A stretch of 64,000 bases of DNA from JAEXOD01 sp964652025 (lineage in GTDB: Bacteria; Bacteroidota; Ignavibacteria; Ignavibacteriales; Melioribacteraceae): positions 1-64,000 of the forward strand of contig CAZYZX010000010.1 of NCBI GenBank assembly GCA_964652025.1, given 5' to 3'. The notes beneath the pieces are model-generated. The model was not told the DNA's origin. It saw only the letters and a list, made by a program, of their open reading frames with translations, and made no database searches. Positions 33,663 through 42,686 of the stretch are shown piece by piece (the stretch's first letter is position 1; every line of letters starts with the position of its first letter). Position numbers and translations under genes: made by a program.

Positions 33663-35591
33663 ATGGTATTTTTAGATTGGTCTGTTATAGCAATTTATTT
33701 TATTATAATTTTTGGTATTGCGTATTATTATTATAAAAAATCAAGTAACACAACGCAAGAGTTCTTTTTAAGTGGAAGAAACATGCCCTGGTGGTTAGCT
33801 GGTACCGCAATGGTAGCAACTACATTTGCTGCAGATACACCACTTGCAGTTACTGAGCTTGTAGCAAAAAATGGTATTGCGGGGAATTGGCTTTGGTGGA
33901 ACCTTGCTATTGGCAGCACTTTAACAGTTTTCTTTTTTGCTAAGTTATGGAGGCGTGCTGGTATTTTAACCGATGTTGAGTTTGTAGAGCTGCGCTATAG
34001 CGGAAAACCTGCTGCTGCTTTACGCGGCTTTAGAGCGTTGTATCTTGGGCTTTTTATGAATAGTATTGTTTTAGCTTGGGTTAATAAGGCTATGGAAAAA
34101 ATATTCCAAGTTACTATTCCCCAGTACGATGCTTTTACTTTGGTTATTATTTGTATGGTTGTTATTTCTATTTATGCATCAAGCAGTGGTTTGCTTGGTA
34201 GTGCAAGAATAGACGCATTACAATTTGTTATTGCAATGGCAGGTTCTATTTTGCTTGCTGTAATTGTTGTAAGCATTCCAAGTGTTAATGGAATAGAAGG
34301 AATTAAAGGAAGTTTAGATAATTGGATATTTGATTTTACACCTAATATAGGAACAAGTATTGCAGAGCCAATATATGGCGGAACTTTAGCAATAACCGTA
34401 GGCGCATTTATCGCTTATATTGGTGTGCAGTGGTGGGCGTCTTGGTATCCGGGTAGTGACCCAGGTGGTGGTGGATATATTGCACAAAGAATGATGTCTG
34501 CTAAAAACGAAACTCATTCGCTTTTTGCTACTCTTTGGTTTACAATTGCCCATTATTGTTTGCGCCCTTGGCCTTGGATTATTGTTGCATTAGGTGCACT
34601 TGTTTTATTCCCACAATTAGGTAAATATAATTTAAGTAAACAAGAATTAGAATTATATAAAACAGCTTTTGTAGAATATAATGACGCTAAAGCTAAAAAT
34701 ATTTTGTTAGAAAATAAAATTAAAGACCCACAATTATTAGAAAAAGCTAAACGATTTGAAGATAAACAATTTTACGAAAGTTTTGAAAATTATTTAGACC
34801 CGGGGAAAATGTATCCTAAATTAATGTTAAGATATTTACCTTCTGGATTATTGGGATTAATGATTGCTGTATTTATTGCTGCTTATATGTCTACAATTTC
34901 ATCTCAACTTAATTGGGGAACGTCTTACATTATAAACGATTTTTATAAACGATTTATTAATCCTGAAGCAACAGATAAACATTTAATTTTTATTAGTAGG
35001 CTTACTATAGTATTTTTAATAATTAGCTCGTTACTGTTAACAAAATATTTATTAAATACAATAAGTGGAGCGTGGGAATTTATAATAAATGCTTCTGCCG
35101 GCTTAGGTGCAGTGTTAATATTGCGCTGGTACTGGTGGAGGATAAATGCATGGAGCGAAATATCTGCAATGATTGCACCTTTAATCATCTATCCTATTGC
35201 TAAATATTATTTTGGGTTAGAGTCTCCAATTACTTTATTCCCTATTGTTTTAGGAACAACTTTAGTTTGGGTTATTGTAACTTTTATAACTAAACCAGAA
35301 AGTGAAGAGACCCTTTATAAATTTTATAAAAAAATACACCCGGGTGGTATAGGATGGAAAAATTTTGCTAAAAAATATAAAGATGTTAAACCAGACTCTG
35401 GTTATGGATTACTTTTTGTGAACTGGATTTTGGGAGTGGTTGTTGTTTATATGACACTTTTTGCTACAGGAAGAATAATTTTTAAAGATTATTTGCAAGG
35501 TTTTATAGCTTTAGCTATTTCTGTAGTAAGCGGTGTTATTATATATTTAAATATTAAAAAACAAAATGTAATAACAGATGGATTTAAGTAA
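33663..35591 (+). CDS. sodium:solute symporter (SSS family), second of a pair
   Basis: This 642-residue polytopic protein opens with FFLSGRNMPWWLAGTAMVATTFAADTP and has the helix-8 motif GLLGLMIAVFIAAYMSTISSQLNWG. It is longer than its upstream neighbour because of a polar loop (about residues 325-385, QELELYKTAFVEYNDAKAKN) and extra C-terminal helices. Sequence similarity to the neighbour is limited to core motifs, so this is not a recent duplicate. Its end overlaps the HAD hydrolase gene by 14 bp. GATGAGGA precedes the ATG. Confidence 0.92.
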   Translation: MVFLDWSVIAIYFIIIFGIAYYYYKKSSNTTQEFFLSGRNMPWWLAGTAMVATTFAADTPLAVTELVAKNGIAGNWLWWNLAIGSTLTVFFFAKLWRRAGILTDVEFVELRYSGKPAAALRGFRALYLGLFMNSIVLAWVNKAMEKIFQVTIPQYDAFTLVIICMVVISIYASSSGLLGSARIDALQFVIAMAGSILLAVIVVSIPSVNGIEGIKGSLDNWIFDFTPNIGTSIAEPIYGGTLAITVGAFIAYIGVQWWASWYPGSDPGGGGYIAQRMMSAKNETHSLFATLWFTIAHYCLRPWPWIIVALGALVLFPQLGKYNLSKQELELYKTAFVEYNDAKAKNILLENKIKDPQLLEKAKRFEDKQFYESFENYLDPGKMYPKLMLRYLPSGLLGLMIAVFIAAYMSTISSQLNWGTSYIINDFYKRFINPEATDKHLIFISRLTIVFLIISSLLLTKYLLNTISGAWEFIINASAGLGAVLILRWYWWRINAWSEISAMIAPLIIYPIAKYYFGLESPITLFPIVLGTTLVWVIVTFITKPESEETLYKFYKKIHPGGIGWKNFAKKYKDVKPDSGYGLLFVNWILGVVVVYMTLFATGRIIFKDYLQGFIALAISVVSGVIIYLNIKKQNVITDGFK

Positions 35592-36423
35592 ATTAAAGAA
35601 CCTAAAATTAATTGTAACCGATTTAGACGGAACATTATTAAACGATTATAATGAAATAACTACTAATAGTATTGATTTGATTACAAAATTGCGCGCAAAA
35701 GGGGTAAATTTTTCTTTTGCAAGTGGTAGGCTGCATAGTGCTATAACAGAACATGCAGAAACGTTAAAATTAAATGCCCCATTAATTTCCTTAGATGGAG
35801 CATTAATTAAAAATTATCCCACTGGTGAGGTATTATTTCATTCTTACATTAAAGAAAAGCATGTTTTAAAAGCTATTAGTTTAGCAGAAAAATATTTATT
35901 AAAAATAGCTTTATGCCACGATGAAGCTATTTACTATACAGAGCATGATGCTTTAATTCCTAAACTGTTAGATAAGTTTGGTGCGGAATATAAAGAAGTA
36001 TACGACTTTAAAGGATTAACCAATAAAGTGCTGGAGATTGTAATTACTGGCGATATGCGAGAATCTTTAAAATATGTAAATGCAAAATTATCTTTCCCTT
36101 ATTCATGGGGAATAAATGTATCGCAATATAAATCTCAAAGAGTGCCTGGTCAATATTATTTAGAAGTTAGAAGACAAGGGTGCAGTAAAGGAGATGGATT
36201 ATTAAGATTAGCAAAAACGTTAAAGGTTAAAATCTCTGAAGTTGCTGTAATTGGGGATTGGTACAACGACCGCTCGTTATTTGATACAGGTGCATTTAAA
36301 GTTGCGGTTAAAAATGCTGTTCCAGAGCTTATTAGATTGGCAGATTTTGTTACTACAAAAACTAACAACGAAGATGGAGTTGCAGAATTTTTAGAGTTAG
36401 TTTTAAAAGCTAAAAATGGTTAA
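35578..36423 (+). CDS. HAD-superfamily hydrolase, Cof type
   Basis: The protein has 281 residues. Motif I VTDLDGTLLN (nucleophile Asp and general acid Asp), motif II SFASGRL, motif III Lys in the CSKGDGL stretch and motif IV VIGDWYNDRSLF are all present, with a C2-type cap between (about 85-190). Cof-type enzymes dephosphorylate sugar phosphates, FMN or pyridoxal phosphate. The 14-bp overlap with the symporter suggests handling of a phosphorylated imported sugar, but this is only contextual. Confidence 0.93.
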   Translation: MDLSKLKNLKLIVTDLDGTLLNDYNEITTNSIDLITKLRAKGVNFSFASGRLHSAITEHAETLKLNAPLISLDGALIKNYPTGEVLFHSYIKEKHVLKAISLAEKYLLKIALCHDEAIYYTEHDALIPKLLDKFGAEYKEVYDFKGLTNKVLEIVITGDMRESLKYVNAKLSFPYSWGINVSQYKSQRVPGQYYLEVRRQGCSKGDGLLRLAKTLKVKISEVAVIGDWYNDRSLFDTGAFKVAVKNAVPELIRLADFVTTKTNNEDGVAEFLELVLKAKNG

Positions 36424-36487
36424 ATATTAATTGTTTATTTTACCAATTATTGGTAAATTACAATCTAATTTATCTAACAAAAATAAA

Positions 36488-38689
36488 ATGATTTCACCGG
36501 AAACTAAAGAGCTTTTAATTAAAAGTAAAAGGATTAAAATACTTATAGTATTTGTATCCATTTTATTAATTGTTTTTATGTTTCCTAAAGGGGAATCTTT
36601 AGATTCCGAAGTGAATGTGGGCTCTATTTGGATAAAGGAGGATTTAATTGCTTCTATGCCTTTCGAAATTTTAAAAGACCCCAAAGTTTACGAAAGCGAA
36701 AAGAAAAATGCAATTAGTAAAGTTTTGCCGGTATTTATTTTAAAAAATGAAGTTAAAAATAAGGTGTTAGATACAACCCAGTATGCATTTAAATTTTTGG
36801 CTGCAACAATAGATAACGAACTTAATAGTGGCATATTGCCAGTTTTAAGTAAACTTGATATAAAAGACGATGATTATAACGTATTGCGTAATTTAAGAAA
36901 GAACGATAAAAATATAAATGCAGGTAAAAACAAAGGACTTAATGCTTTATTTTTAGTTTATAATCAATTAATTGATGATGTTTACAATAAAGGAATAATT
37001 AGTGTTGAATTAAAAAATATTCCATTTAATGAAATAAGTTTAAGAGATGGAAAATTTGAAACTATAGTTAAAAAAAATGCTTATTATGATAAAAATTTAT
37101 TAAATAAATTTATTAAGCTATATTTAAGGAATAAATTTTCTAATAATATTAATGTTATAGAAGCAGCAACAAATTATATAATTAATTTTTTGGTGCCAAA
37201 TGTTGTATATAGTGAAAAAGAGACGAATATAGCAAAGGAAATAGTAGCGGATAAAGTAAGCCGAAATATTGGTATAGTTAACGAAAAAGAAAGAATAGTA
37301 GCAAAACATGAACGTATAACACCAGAAATAAAGCAAAAAATAGATTCTTACAAAATTGCTAAGGCAAACGAGCTTGGGTTTTGGGGAAAGCTAATGCAGG
37401 GGACGGGAAAGTTTTTACATGTTGCCATTGTTTTAACAATTTTTGGAATTTATATATTTTTATTTAGAAAAAAAATCTTTTGGGATAATTCCAAAATTTT
37501 ATTGATAATGACGCTTATAGTATTTATAAGCTTTATTACATTCTTAATAATGCAAATTGATACATTTGTACCATTAGAGTATTTGATATTTATACCTGTT
37601 ATTTCTATGCTACTAACAATAATTTTTGATAGTAGGATAGGATTTTATGGTACAATAGTAGCAGCATTAATTTGTGGTGGGTTACGCGGTAACGATTATA
37701 TTTTTGCTGTAACACATATTGTTGCAGGTGCTTTATCTGCTTATACCGTAAGAGATATAAAAAACAGAACTCAAATTTATAGGTCTTTTTATTTTATTTT
37801 GGCTGCTTATATAACTGGAATAATTGCCTTTGGTTTAGAACGGTTTGATTCTTATGATGTTATTTTAATGAATTCTGCTGCGGCATTAAGTAGTGCTATT
37901 ATAAGTCCATCGCTAACATTTGGATTAATTATTTTTATTGAAAAAGCATTTGGAATAACAACAGATTTAACACTATTTGAATTAACAGACTTTAATAACA
38001 AATTATTAAGGGATTTAGCACAAAACGCACCGGGTACTTTTACACATTCTATTACAATGGGAAACATGGTAGAAAAGGCAGCAGATTTGATAGGCGGTCG
38101 CCCTATTTTAGCGCGCGTAGGTGCATATTATCATGATATTGGAAAGATTTTAGAGCCAGATAATTTTGTAGAAAACCAAATTAATAACCAAAATATTCAT
38201 GAAAGTATTGAACCTAAAAAAAGTGCGGAATTAATTAGAAAGCATATTCAAGATGGAATTGAATTAGCTAAAAAGTATAAACTTCCTAATGAAATTATAG
38301 ATTTTATTCCCATGCATCATGGAACAATGGTTATAAGCTTTTTTTACGAAAAGGCAAAGAAATATTACCCAGAAGGTACTGTTGATATAGAGGATTATAA
38401 ATATTTAGGTCCTAAGCCAAATACTAAAGAAACAGCTTTATTAATGCTTGCCGATGCTTGTGAATCTGCGGCAAGGTCTATTTTAGAACCTGACCCAGTA
38501 AAAATGGAGAATATTATTAATAATCTTATAGATCAAAGAATAGAAGATGGTCAATTAGATGAATCTCCTTTAACATTTAAAGAAATTAAAATAATAAAAG
38601 AAACTTTTTTAAATATTCTTTTAAGTCAATATCATAAAAGAATTAGATATCCTAAGCAGGATGAATTGGAAAATAATCCTAAATCTTAA
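36488..38689 (+). CDS. 7TM-HD phosphohydrolase (PgpH-like, c-di-AMP phosphodiesterase family)
   Basis: I take ATG 36488 (MISPETKELL), giving 733 residues; an in-frame TTG at 36431 is possible but neither has an RBS. One N-terminal helix is followed by an extracytoplasmic domain (about 50-320), about seven membrane helices (320-500) and a cytoplasmic HD domain with THSITMGNMVEKAADLIGG, GAYYHDIGKI and PMHHGT. This is the PgpH architecture. Known members hydrolyse c-di-AMP. No diadenylate cyclase is in view, so the substrate is inferred. It lies 7 bp before the Xer gene. Confidence 0.9.
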   Translation: MISPETKELLIKSKRIKILIVFVSILLIVFMFPKGESLDSEVNVGSIWIKEDLIASMPFEILKDPKVYESEKKNAISKVLPVFILKNEVKNKVLDTTQYAFKFLAATIDNELNSGILPVLSKLDIKDDDYNVLRNLRKNDKNINAGKNKGLNALFLVYNQLIDDVYNKGIISVELKNIPFNEISLRDGKFETIVKKNAYYDKNLLNKFIKLYLRNKFSNNINVIEAATNYIINFLVPNVVYSEKETNIAKEIVADKVSRNIGIVNEKERIVAKHERITPEIKQKIDSYKIAKANELGFWGKLMQGTGKFLHVAIVLTIFGIYIFLFRKKIFWDNSKILLIMTLIVFISFITFLIMQIDTFVPLEYLIFIPVISMLLTIIFDSRIGFYGTIVAALICGGLRGNDYIFAVTHIVAGALSAYTVRDIKNRTQIYRSFYFILAAYITGIIAFGLERFDSYDVILMNSAAALSSAIISPSLTFGLIIFIEKAFGITTDLTLFELTDFNNKLLRDLAQNAPGTFTHSITMGNMVEKAADLIGGRPILARVGAYYHDIGKILEPDNFVENQINNQNIHESIEPKKSAELIRKHIQDGIELAKKYKLPNEIIDFIPMHHGTMVISFFYEKAKKYYPEGTVDIEDYKYLGPKPNTKETALLMLADACESAARSILEPDPVKMENIINNLIDQRIEDGQLDESPLTFKEIKIIKETFLNILLSQYHKRIRYPKQDELENNPKS

Positions 38690-38696
38690 GCTTTAA

Positions 38697-39590
38697 ATGG
38701 AACAATTTTTAACTGAATTTTTAACGGTATTAAAATTAGAGCTTAATTTATCTGAAAATACTGTAAACTCTTATAAAACAGATATTACAAAGTTATTAAA
38801 TTACTGCAACGAGCAGGGTATTTTAGATTTGGACGAAGTAAGTTATCAAAATATTACAGATTATCTTGTTTTACAAAAAAACAATGGTATTAGTAATTCA
38901 ACCACTGCGCGATACATTTCTGCTTTCAAAAGTTTTTTTGGTTATTTACATCAAAATAAATATATACAGCAAAATCCTTCGCAATTGCTAAAATCTGTCA
39001 GAAGGTATAGAAAATTACCGGTTGTTTTAACAATTGAAGAAATTGATAAAATTTTTGCCAAACCAGATACTAACACAAAATTAGGTTTACGAGATAGAGC
39101 CATGTTAGAAGTGATGTACTCTAGCGGTTTACGGGTAAGTGAATTAGTAAACTTAAAGATTGTAGATTTATTTTTGCGCGATGAGGTTATAAGAGTTTTA
39201 GGCAAGGGGAATAAGCAAAGATTTGTTCCGATTGGTAGCAGTGCTATAGAATGGCTTAATAAATATTTTTTAAACTCCCGTATATTTTTAGAAAAAAAAG
39301 ATAAAAGCAAAAATTTAGTATTTTTAAATAATAGAGGTGGTGGATTAAGCCGAATGGGGGTTTGGAAAATAATATTATATTATACAAAAGAAGCAAAAAT
39401 AGATAAAGAAGTGCATCCACACACTTTTAGGCACTCGTTTGCGACCCATTTAGTAGAGGGGGGTGCAGATTTGCGCGCAGTTCAAGAAATGCTTGGACAT
39501 GCTGATATTTCTACTACTCAAATTTATACTCACATAGATAGAGATTATATTAAACAAGTATATAGGGAATTTCATCCACGTGGCAAATAA
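38697..39590 (+). CDS. tyrosine recombinase XerC/XerD type
   Basis: This 297-residue protein has an N-terminal SAM-like core-binding domain (about 1-88) and a catalytic domain with the Arg in SSGLRVSELV, the Lys region VLGKGNKQRFVPIG, HTFRHSFATHLVEGGADLRAVQEMLGH (His, Arg and second His) and the nucleophile Tyr in TTQIYTHI. The length is right for Xer proteins that resolve chromosome dimers at dif. The chromosomal operon context and absence of att-like repeats argue for Xer over a phage integrase. Its end overlaps the lipoprotein gene by 11 bp. Confidence 0.93.
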   Translation: MEQFLTEFLTVLKLELNLSENTVNSYKTDITKLLNYCNEQGILDLDEVSYQNITDYLVLQKNNGISNSTTARYISAFKSFFGYLHQNKYIQQNPSQLLKSVRRYRKLPVVLTIEEIDKIFAKPDTNTKLGLRDRAMLEVMYSSGLRVSELVNLKIVDLFLRDEVIRVLGKGNKQRFVPIGSSAIEWLNKYFLNSRIFLEKKDKSKNLVFLNNRGGGLSRMGVWKIILYYTKEAKIDKEVHPHTFRHSFATHLVEGGADLRAVQEMLGHADISTTQIYTHIDRDYIKQVYREFHPRGK

Positions 39591-40815
39591 GATAACAATT
39601 ATTTTGGTAACGCTATTTTTAGCGTTTGGCTGTAATAAGCCAGAATTGGATTCAAAAAGTGATAATTATTCTATTTTAACCAAATCATATGGTGATTTTG
39701 AATCTGCAAAGACCTACAAATCTAAGCTATCCAAAATTATTAAAGACTCTATTTTTATACGGGAATTAGCTGGTAAAGATAAAAAATATTATGGTGTATT
39801 TATAGGGGATTACGAATACAATTATTTTGCGGGTTTACGCGCATACGAATTAGCAAAAGATTCTGTTTTAGAGTATTATCAAATATTCAAAGGTGATAGC
39901 GTTGTAACGGATAGATTTAGGCTGGTTCCATTTTTATCTTATTATAATAATTTAGGGGCAATTTATGCTTTTGATATATCAAAAAAAAATTATTCCTTAA
40001 TTTGGGCTAATAAAAAGGTTAATATTATTAGTTTAAATGCGGATAATGAATACCAAAACATTTATTTTTTTAGTGGTAAAAAAGGGGCTACAGCAACGGG
40101 CTATCCTATTTTTACAAATGTTGTACTTTATAAATTTTATCCAGAAAATTCTAAAGTTAAAAAAATTGATACTATTGGTAATTTTGCCCAAATTTTTACA
40201 GATATTATAAAAGATAATGCACTACAAGTTGTTTATTTAAGATTTGATGAAAAAGATAACTTTAAAATGGAAAAGGTTACAAGTGTTTACACGCCAGAAG
40301 GTGTTAAAGTTGAATCAAAATTTGAAAGTTTTAATTTAATAAATGCAAATTTACCACAATTAACTACAATATTAATTAATGTTAAATCTAACTTAGATAA
40401 GTATTTTATAGATTATACTTATTTAAATAATGAGACAAAAATATTTTTTAAAGATTTAAAAAGTAAAGAAAGAAAATATATTACTTCCACCGATTTTAAG
40501 ATGAAGAAAATAGATTGGACATATGAAGATAGATATTGTATAATGTATTTAGAAAAAATAAATAATGATATGATTACAAACAGAATCTCTTCTATGTTGA
40601 TAATTTACGATACTAAGTTAAAAGAGATGATTAATGTAATAGAAAATCCAAATGCAATTAGTTATATTTTGCGTGGTGATTTTTTATTTTATGAAACAGA
40701 TTACAATGGCGTTAAAAAAATTGTTGTATGGGATTTAGACAAAAAGTCTATATATCATGAAATAATAACAGAGAAAGGGTGCGGGCTTAAAACATTAAGA
40801 ATTATTGAGAAATAG
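39580..40815 (+). CDS. hypothetical lipoprotein
   Basis: The protein has 411 residues. The GTG start overlaps the recombinase end by 11 bp. Signal and lipobox are ITIILVTLFLAFGCNK (Cys 18). The mature part is beta-rich with repeated short strand-turn units (e.g. YNNLGAIYAFDISKKNYSLIWANKK; KKIVVWDLDKKSIYHEI), suggestive of a beta-propeller. An SPOR-like spacing (YSILTKSYGDFESAKTYKSKLSK) occurs near the N-terminus. Cellular place: membrane-anchored, facing the periplasm or outside. It is next to MsbA-like and O-antigen ligase-like genes, so a role in envelope glycan export is possible. Function not known. Confidence 0.75.
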   Translation: MANKITIILVTLFLAFGCNKPELDSKSDNYSILTKSYGDFESAKTYKSKLSKIIKDSIFIRELAGKDKKYYGVFIGDYEYNYFAGLRAYELAKDSVLEYYQIFKGDSVVTDRFRLVPFLSYYNNLGAIYAFDISKKNYSLIWANKKVNIISLNADNEYQNIYFFSGKKGATATGYPIFTNVVLYKFYPENSKVKKIDTIGNFAQIFTDIIKDNALQVVYLRFDEKDNFKMEKVTSVYTPEGVKVESKFESFNLINANLPQLTTILINVKSNLDKYFIDYTYLNNETKIFFKDLKSKERKYITSTDFKMKKIDWTYEDRYCIMYLEKINNDMITNRISSMLIIYDTKLKEMINVIENPNAISYILRGDFLFYETDYNGVKKIVVWDLDKKSIYHEIITEKGCGLKTLRIIEK

Positions 40816-42686
40816 TGGAAACATATTTTAGAATATTACGATACGTTAAACCGTATAAAAAGCACTTAGCTTTATCTATGCTATGTACGGTTCTGTTTGC
40901 TTTATTAAATGGAGCGTCTGTTTATTTAACAATTCCTCTTTTAGATACTTTATTTAAGAATAACCTTGATACCGAACAGGTTGAAACAGAAAAAAAAGAA
41001 ACTATTGTTAAAAACCAAAAACCTACAATAGTAGAAGAAGCGATGAATGCTGTTTCTTCTAAAGCAAAGGAATTTATTTTTAAGGGTTCAACAAAAGATG
41101 TATTACTAAAAATTTCTATTATTGTTATATTGGCATTTTTTGGGAAAAATTTATTTGGTTTTTTGCAATCGTATTATTTAGCTTATGTAGAGCAAGGAGT
41201 GGTTAAAGATATTAGGAATGAAGCTTATCAAAAGCTACATTACTTGCCAATGAGTTTTTTTAAAAACGAAAAAACGGGTAATTTAATTAGTAGAATTACA
41301 AACGATGTTAATTTAATACAAAATAGTGTTTCTACCGTATTTTTAAATTTACTAAGAGAGCCATTATCAATTATAGTATTTTTAGGTATTGCGTTATCTA
41401 TTAGCGTTAAATTAACAGTTTTTGCGCTTATTGTTTTACCTTTTTCGTTGTTTATTATTGGTTATATTGGTCTTCATTTACGCAAACATAGTGCAATTAT
41501 ACAAGAAAAAATGGCAGATATAACCACTATTTTGCACGAAACGATAAGTGGCGTTAAAATAGTAAAGGCATTTGGTAGAGAGGAATACGAAAGCGAAAAA
41601 TTTAAAAAAGAAACTAACAATTATTTTAAGCTGGTAATTAAATTAACGCGTATAAGAAACTCTGCAAGTCCATTAACAGAGTTTTTAAGTGTTGTTGTTG
41701 GTGGTGTAATAATTTATTATGGTGGTTTGTTAGTTTTAGAAGATAAAATAATAAATGCAAGTGAGTTTTTAGGCTTTTTATTTGCAATATTTCAATTAAT
41801 GCCACCAATAAAAGAGCTAAGTGGGGTAAACAACAGGATACAAGAATCTAGCGCAGCTGGTGATAGAATTTTTGAAATAATGGACGTACCACCACAAATT
41901 ACAGATGCTAAAGATGCTGTAGAAATAAACTCATTTAATAATAAAATTGAATTTAAAGATTTAAGTTTTAAATATGATGATGCAATTGAATTAACACTTA
42001 AAGATATTAATTTTACGGTTAATAAGGGAGAGGTAATAGCTTTAGTTGGCAGCAGTGGTGGTGGCAAAACTACACTTGTGGATTTAATTCCAAGATTTTA
42101 TGACCCAGATGAAGGAGCAATTTTACTTGATGGAATTGATATACGTAAGATAAAAATTGCAAGTTTAAGAAAACTAATGGGTATTGTTACACAAGAAACT
42201 GTTTTATTTAACGATACTATTAGAAATAATATTGCGTATGGTGTAAATAGCTGTAGTGATGAGGAGCTAATAGAAGCTGCAAAAGCAGCAAATGCGCACG
42301 ATTTTATAATGGATTTGCCTAAAGGTTATGATACAATAATTGGCGAGCGCGGAACAAAATTAAGCGGTGGACAAAGGCAACGTTTAGCAATAGCAAGGGC
42401 TTTGCTAAAAAATCCACCTATTATGATTTTAGATGAAGCAACCTCTGCTTTAGATAACGAGTCTGAAGCGTTGGTGCAAGTGGCAATAGAAAGGCTTATG
42501 AAAAATAGAACGACTTTTGTTATTGCTCACCGTCTTAGTACTGTAAAAAATGCTAATAAAATATTGGTTTTAGATGAAGGCAGAATTGTGCAACAAGGTG
42601 TTCACGAGTCACTTCTAAACGAGGAAGGAGGGATTTACAAAAAACTATACGAGCTACAGTTTAAGGCAAATTATGAAAACATTTAA
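40815..42686 (+). CDS. MsbA-like lipid/glycolipid ABC exporter (fused TM-ATPase)
   Basis: This 623-residue half-transporter has six membrane helices (about 15-340) and an ATPase domain with Walker A GSSGGGKTT, Q-loop VTQETVLFN, signature LSGGQRQRLA, Walker B IMILDEATSALD and H-loop IAHRLST. It is close to MsbA/lipid A flippase proteins. A polar insert of about 40 residues (EQVETEKKETIVKNQ) lies between helices 1 and 2. Start GTG at 40815 overlaps the previous stop by one base. Its end overlaps the ligase-like gene by 14 bp, so export and O-antigen ligation are tightly linked. Confidence 0.92.
   Translation: METYFRILRYVKPYKKHLALSMLCTVLFALLNGASVYLTIPLLDTLFKNNLDTEQVETEKKETIVKNQKPTIVEEAMNAVSSKAKEFIFKGSTKDVLLKISIIVILAFFGKNLFGFLQSYYLAYVEQGVVKDIRNEAYQKLHYLPMSFFKNEKTGNLISRITNDVNLIQNSVSTVFLNLLREPLSIIVFLGIALSISVKLTVFALIVLPFSLFIIGYIGLHLRKHSAIIQEKMADITTILHETISGVKIVKAFGREEYESEKFKKETNNYFKLVIKLTRIRNSASPLTEFLSVVVGGVIIYYGGLLVLEDKIINASEFLGFLFAIFQLMPPIKELSGVNNRIQESSAAGDRIFEIMDVPPQITDAKDAVEINSFNNKIEFKDLSFKYDDAIELTLKDINFTVNKGEVIALVGSSGGGKTTLVDLIPRFYDPDEGAILLDGIDIRKIKIASLRKLMGIVTQETVLFNDTIRNNIAYGVNSCSDEELIEAAKAANAHDFIMDLPKGYDTIIGERGTKLSGGQRQRLAIARALLKNPPIMILDEATSALDNESEALVQVAIERLMKNRTTFVIAHRLSTVKNANKILVLDEGRIVQQGVHESLLNEEGGIYKKLYELQFKANYENI

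Noticed and set aside
38697..39590. Possibility that the tyrosine recombinase marks an integrated element
   Set aside because: Length and motifs fit XerC/D, it lies inside a compact housekeeping operon, and no flanking direct repeats or phage genes were seen.
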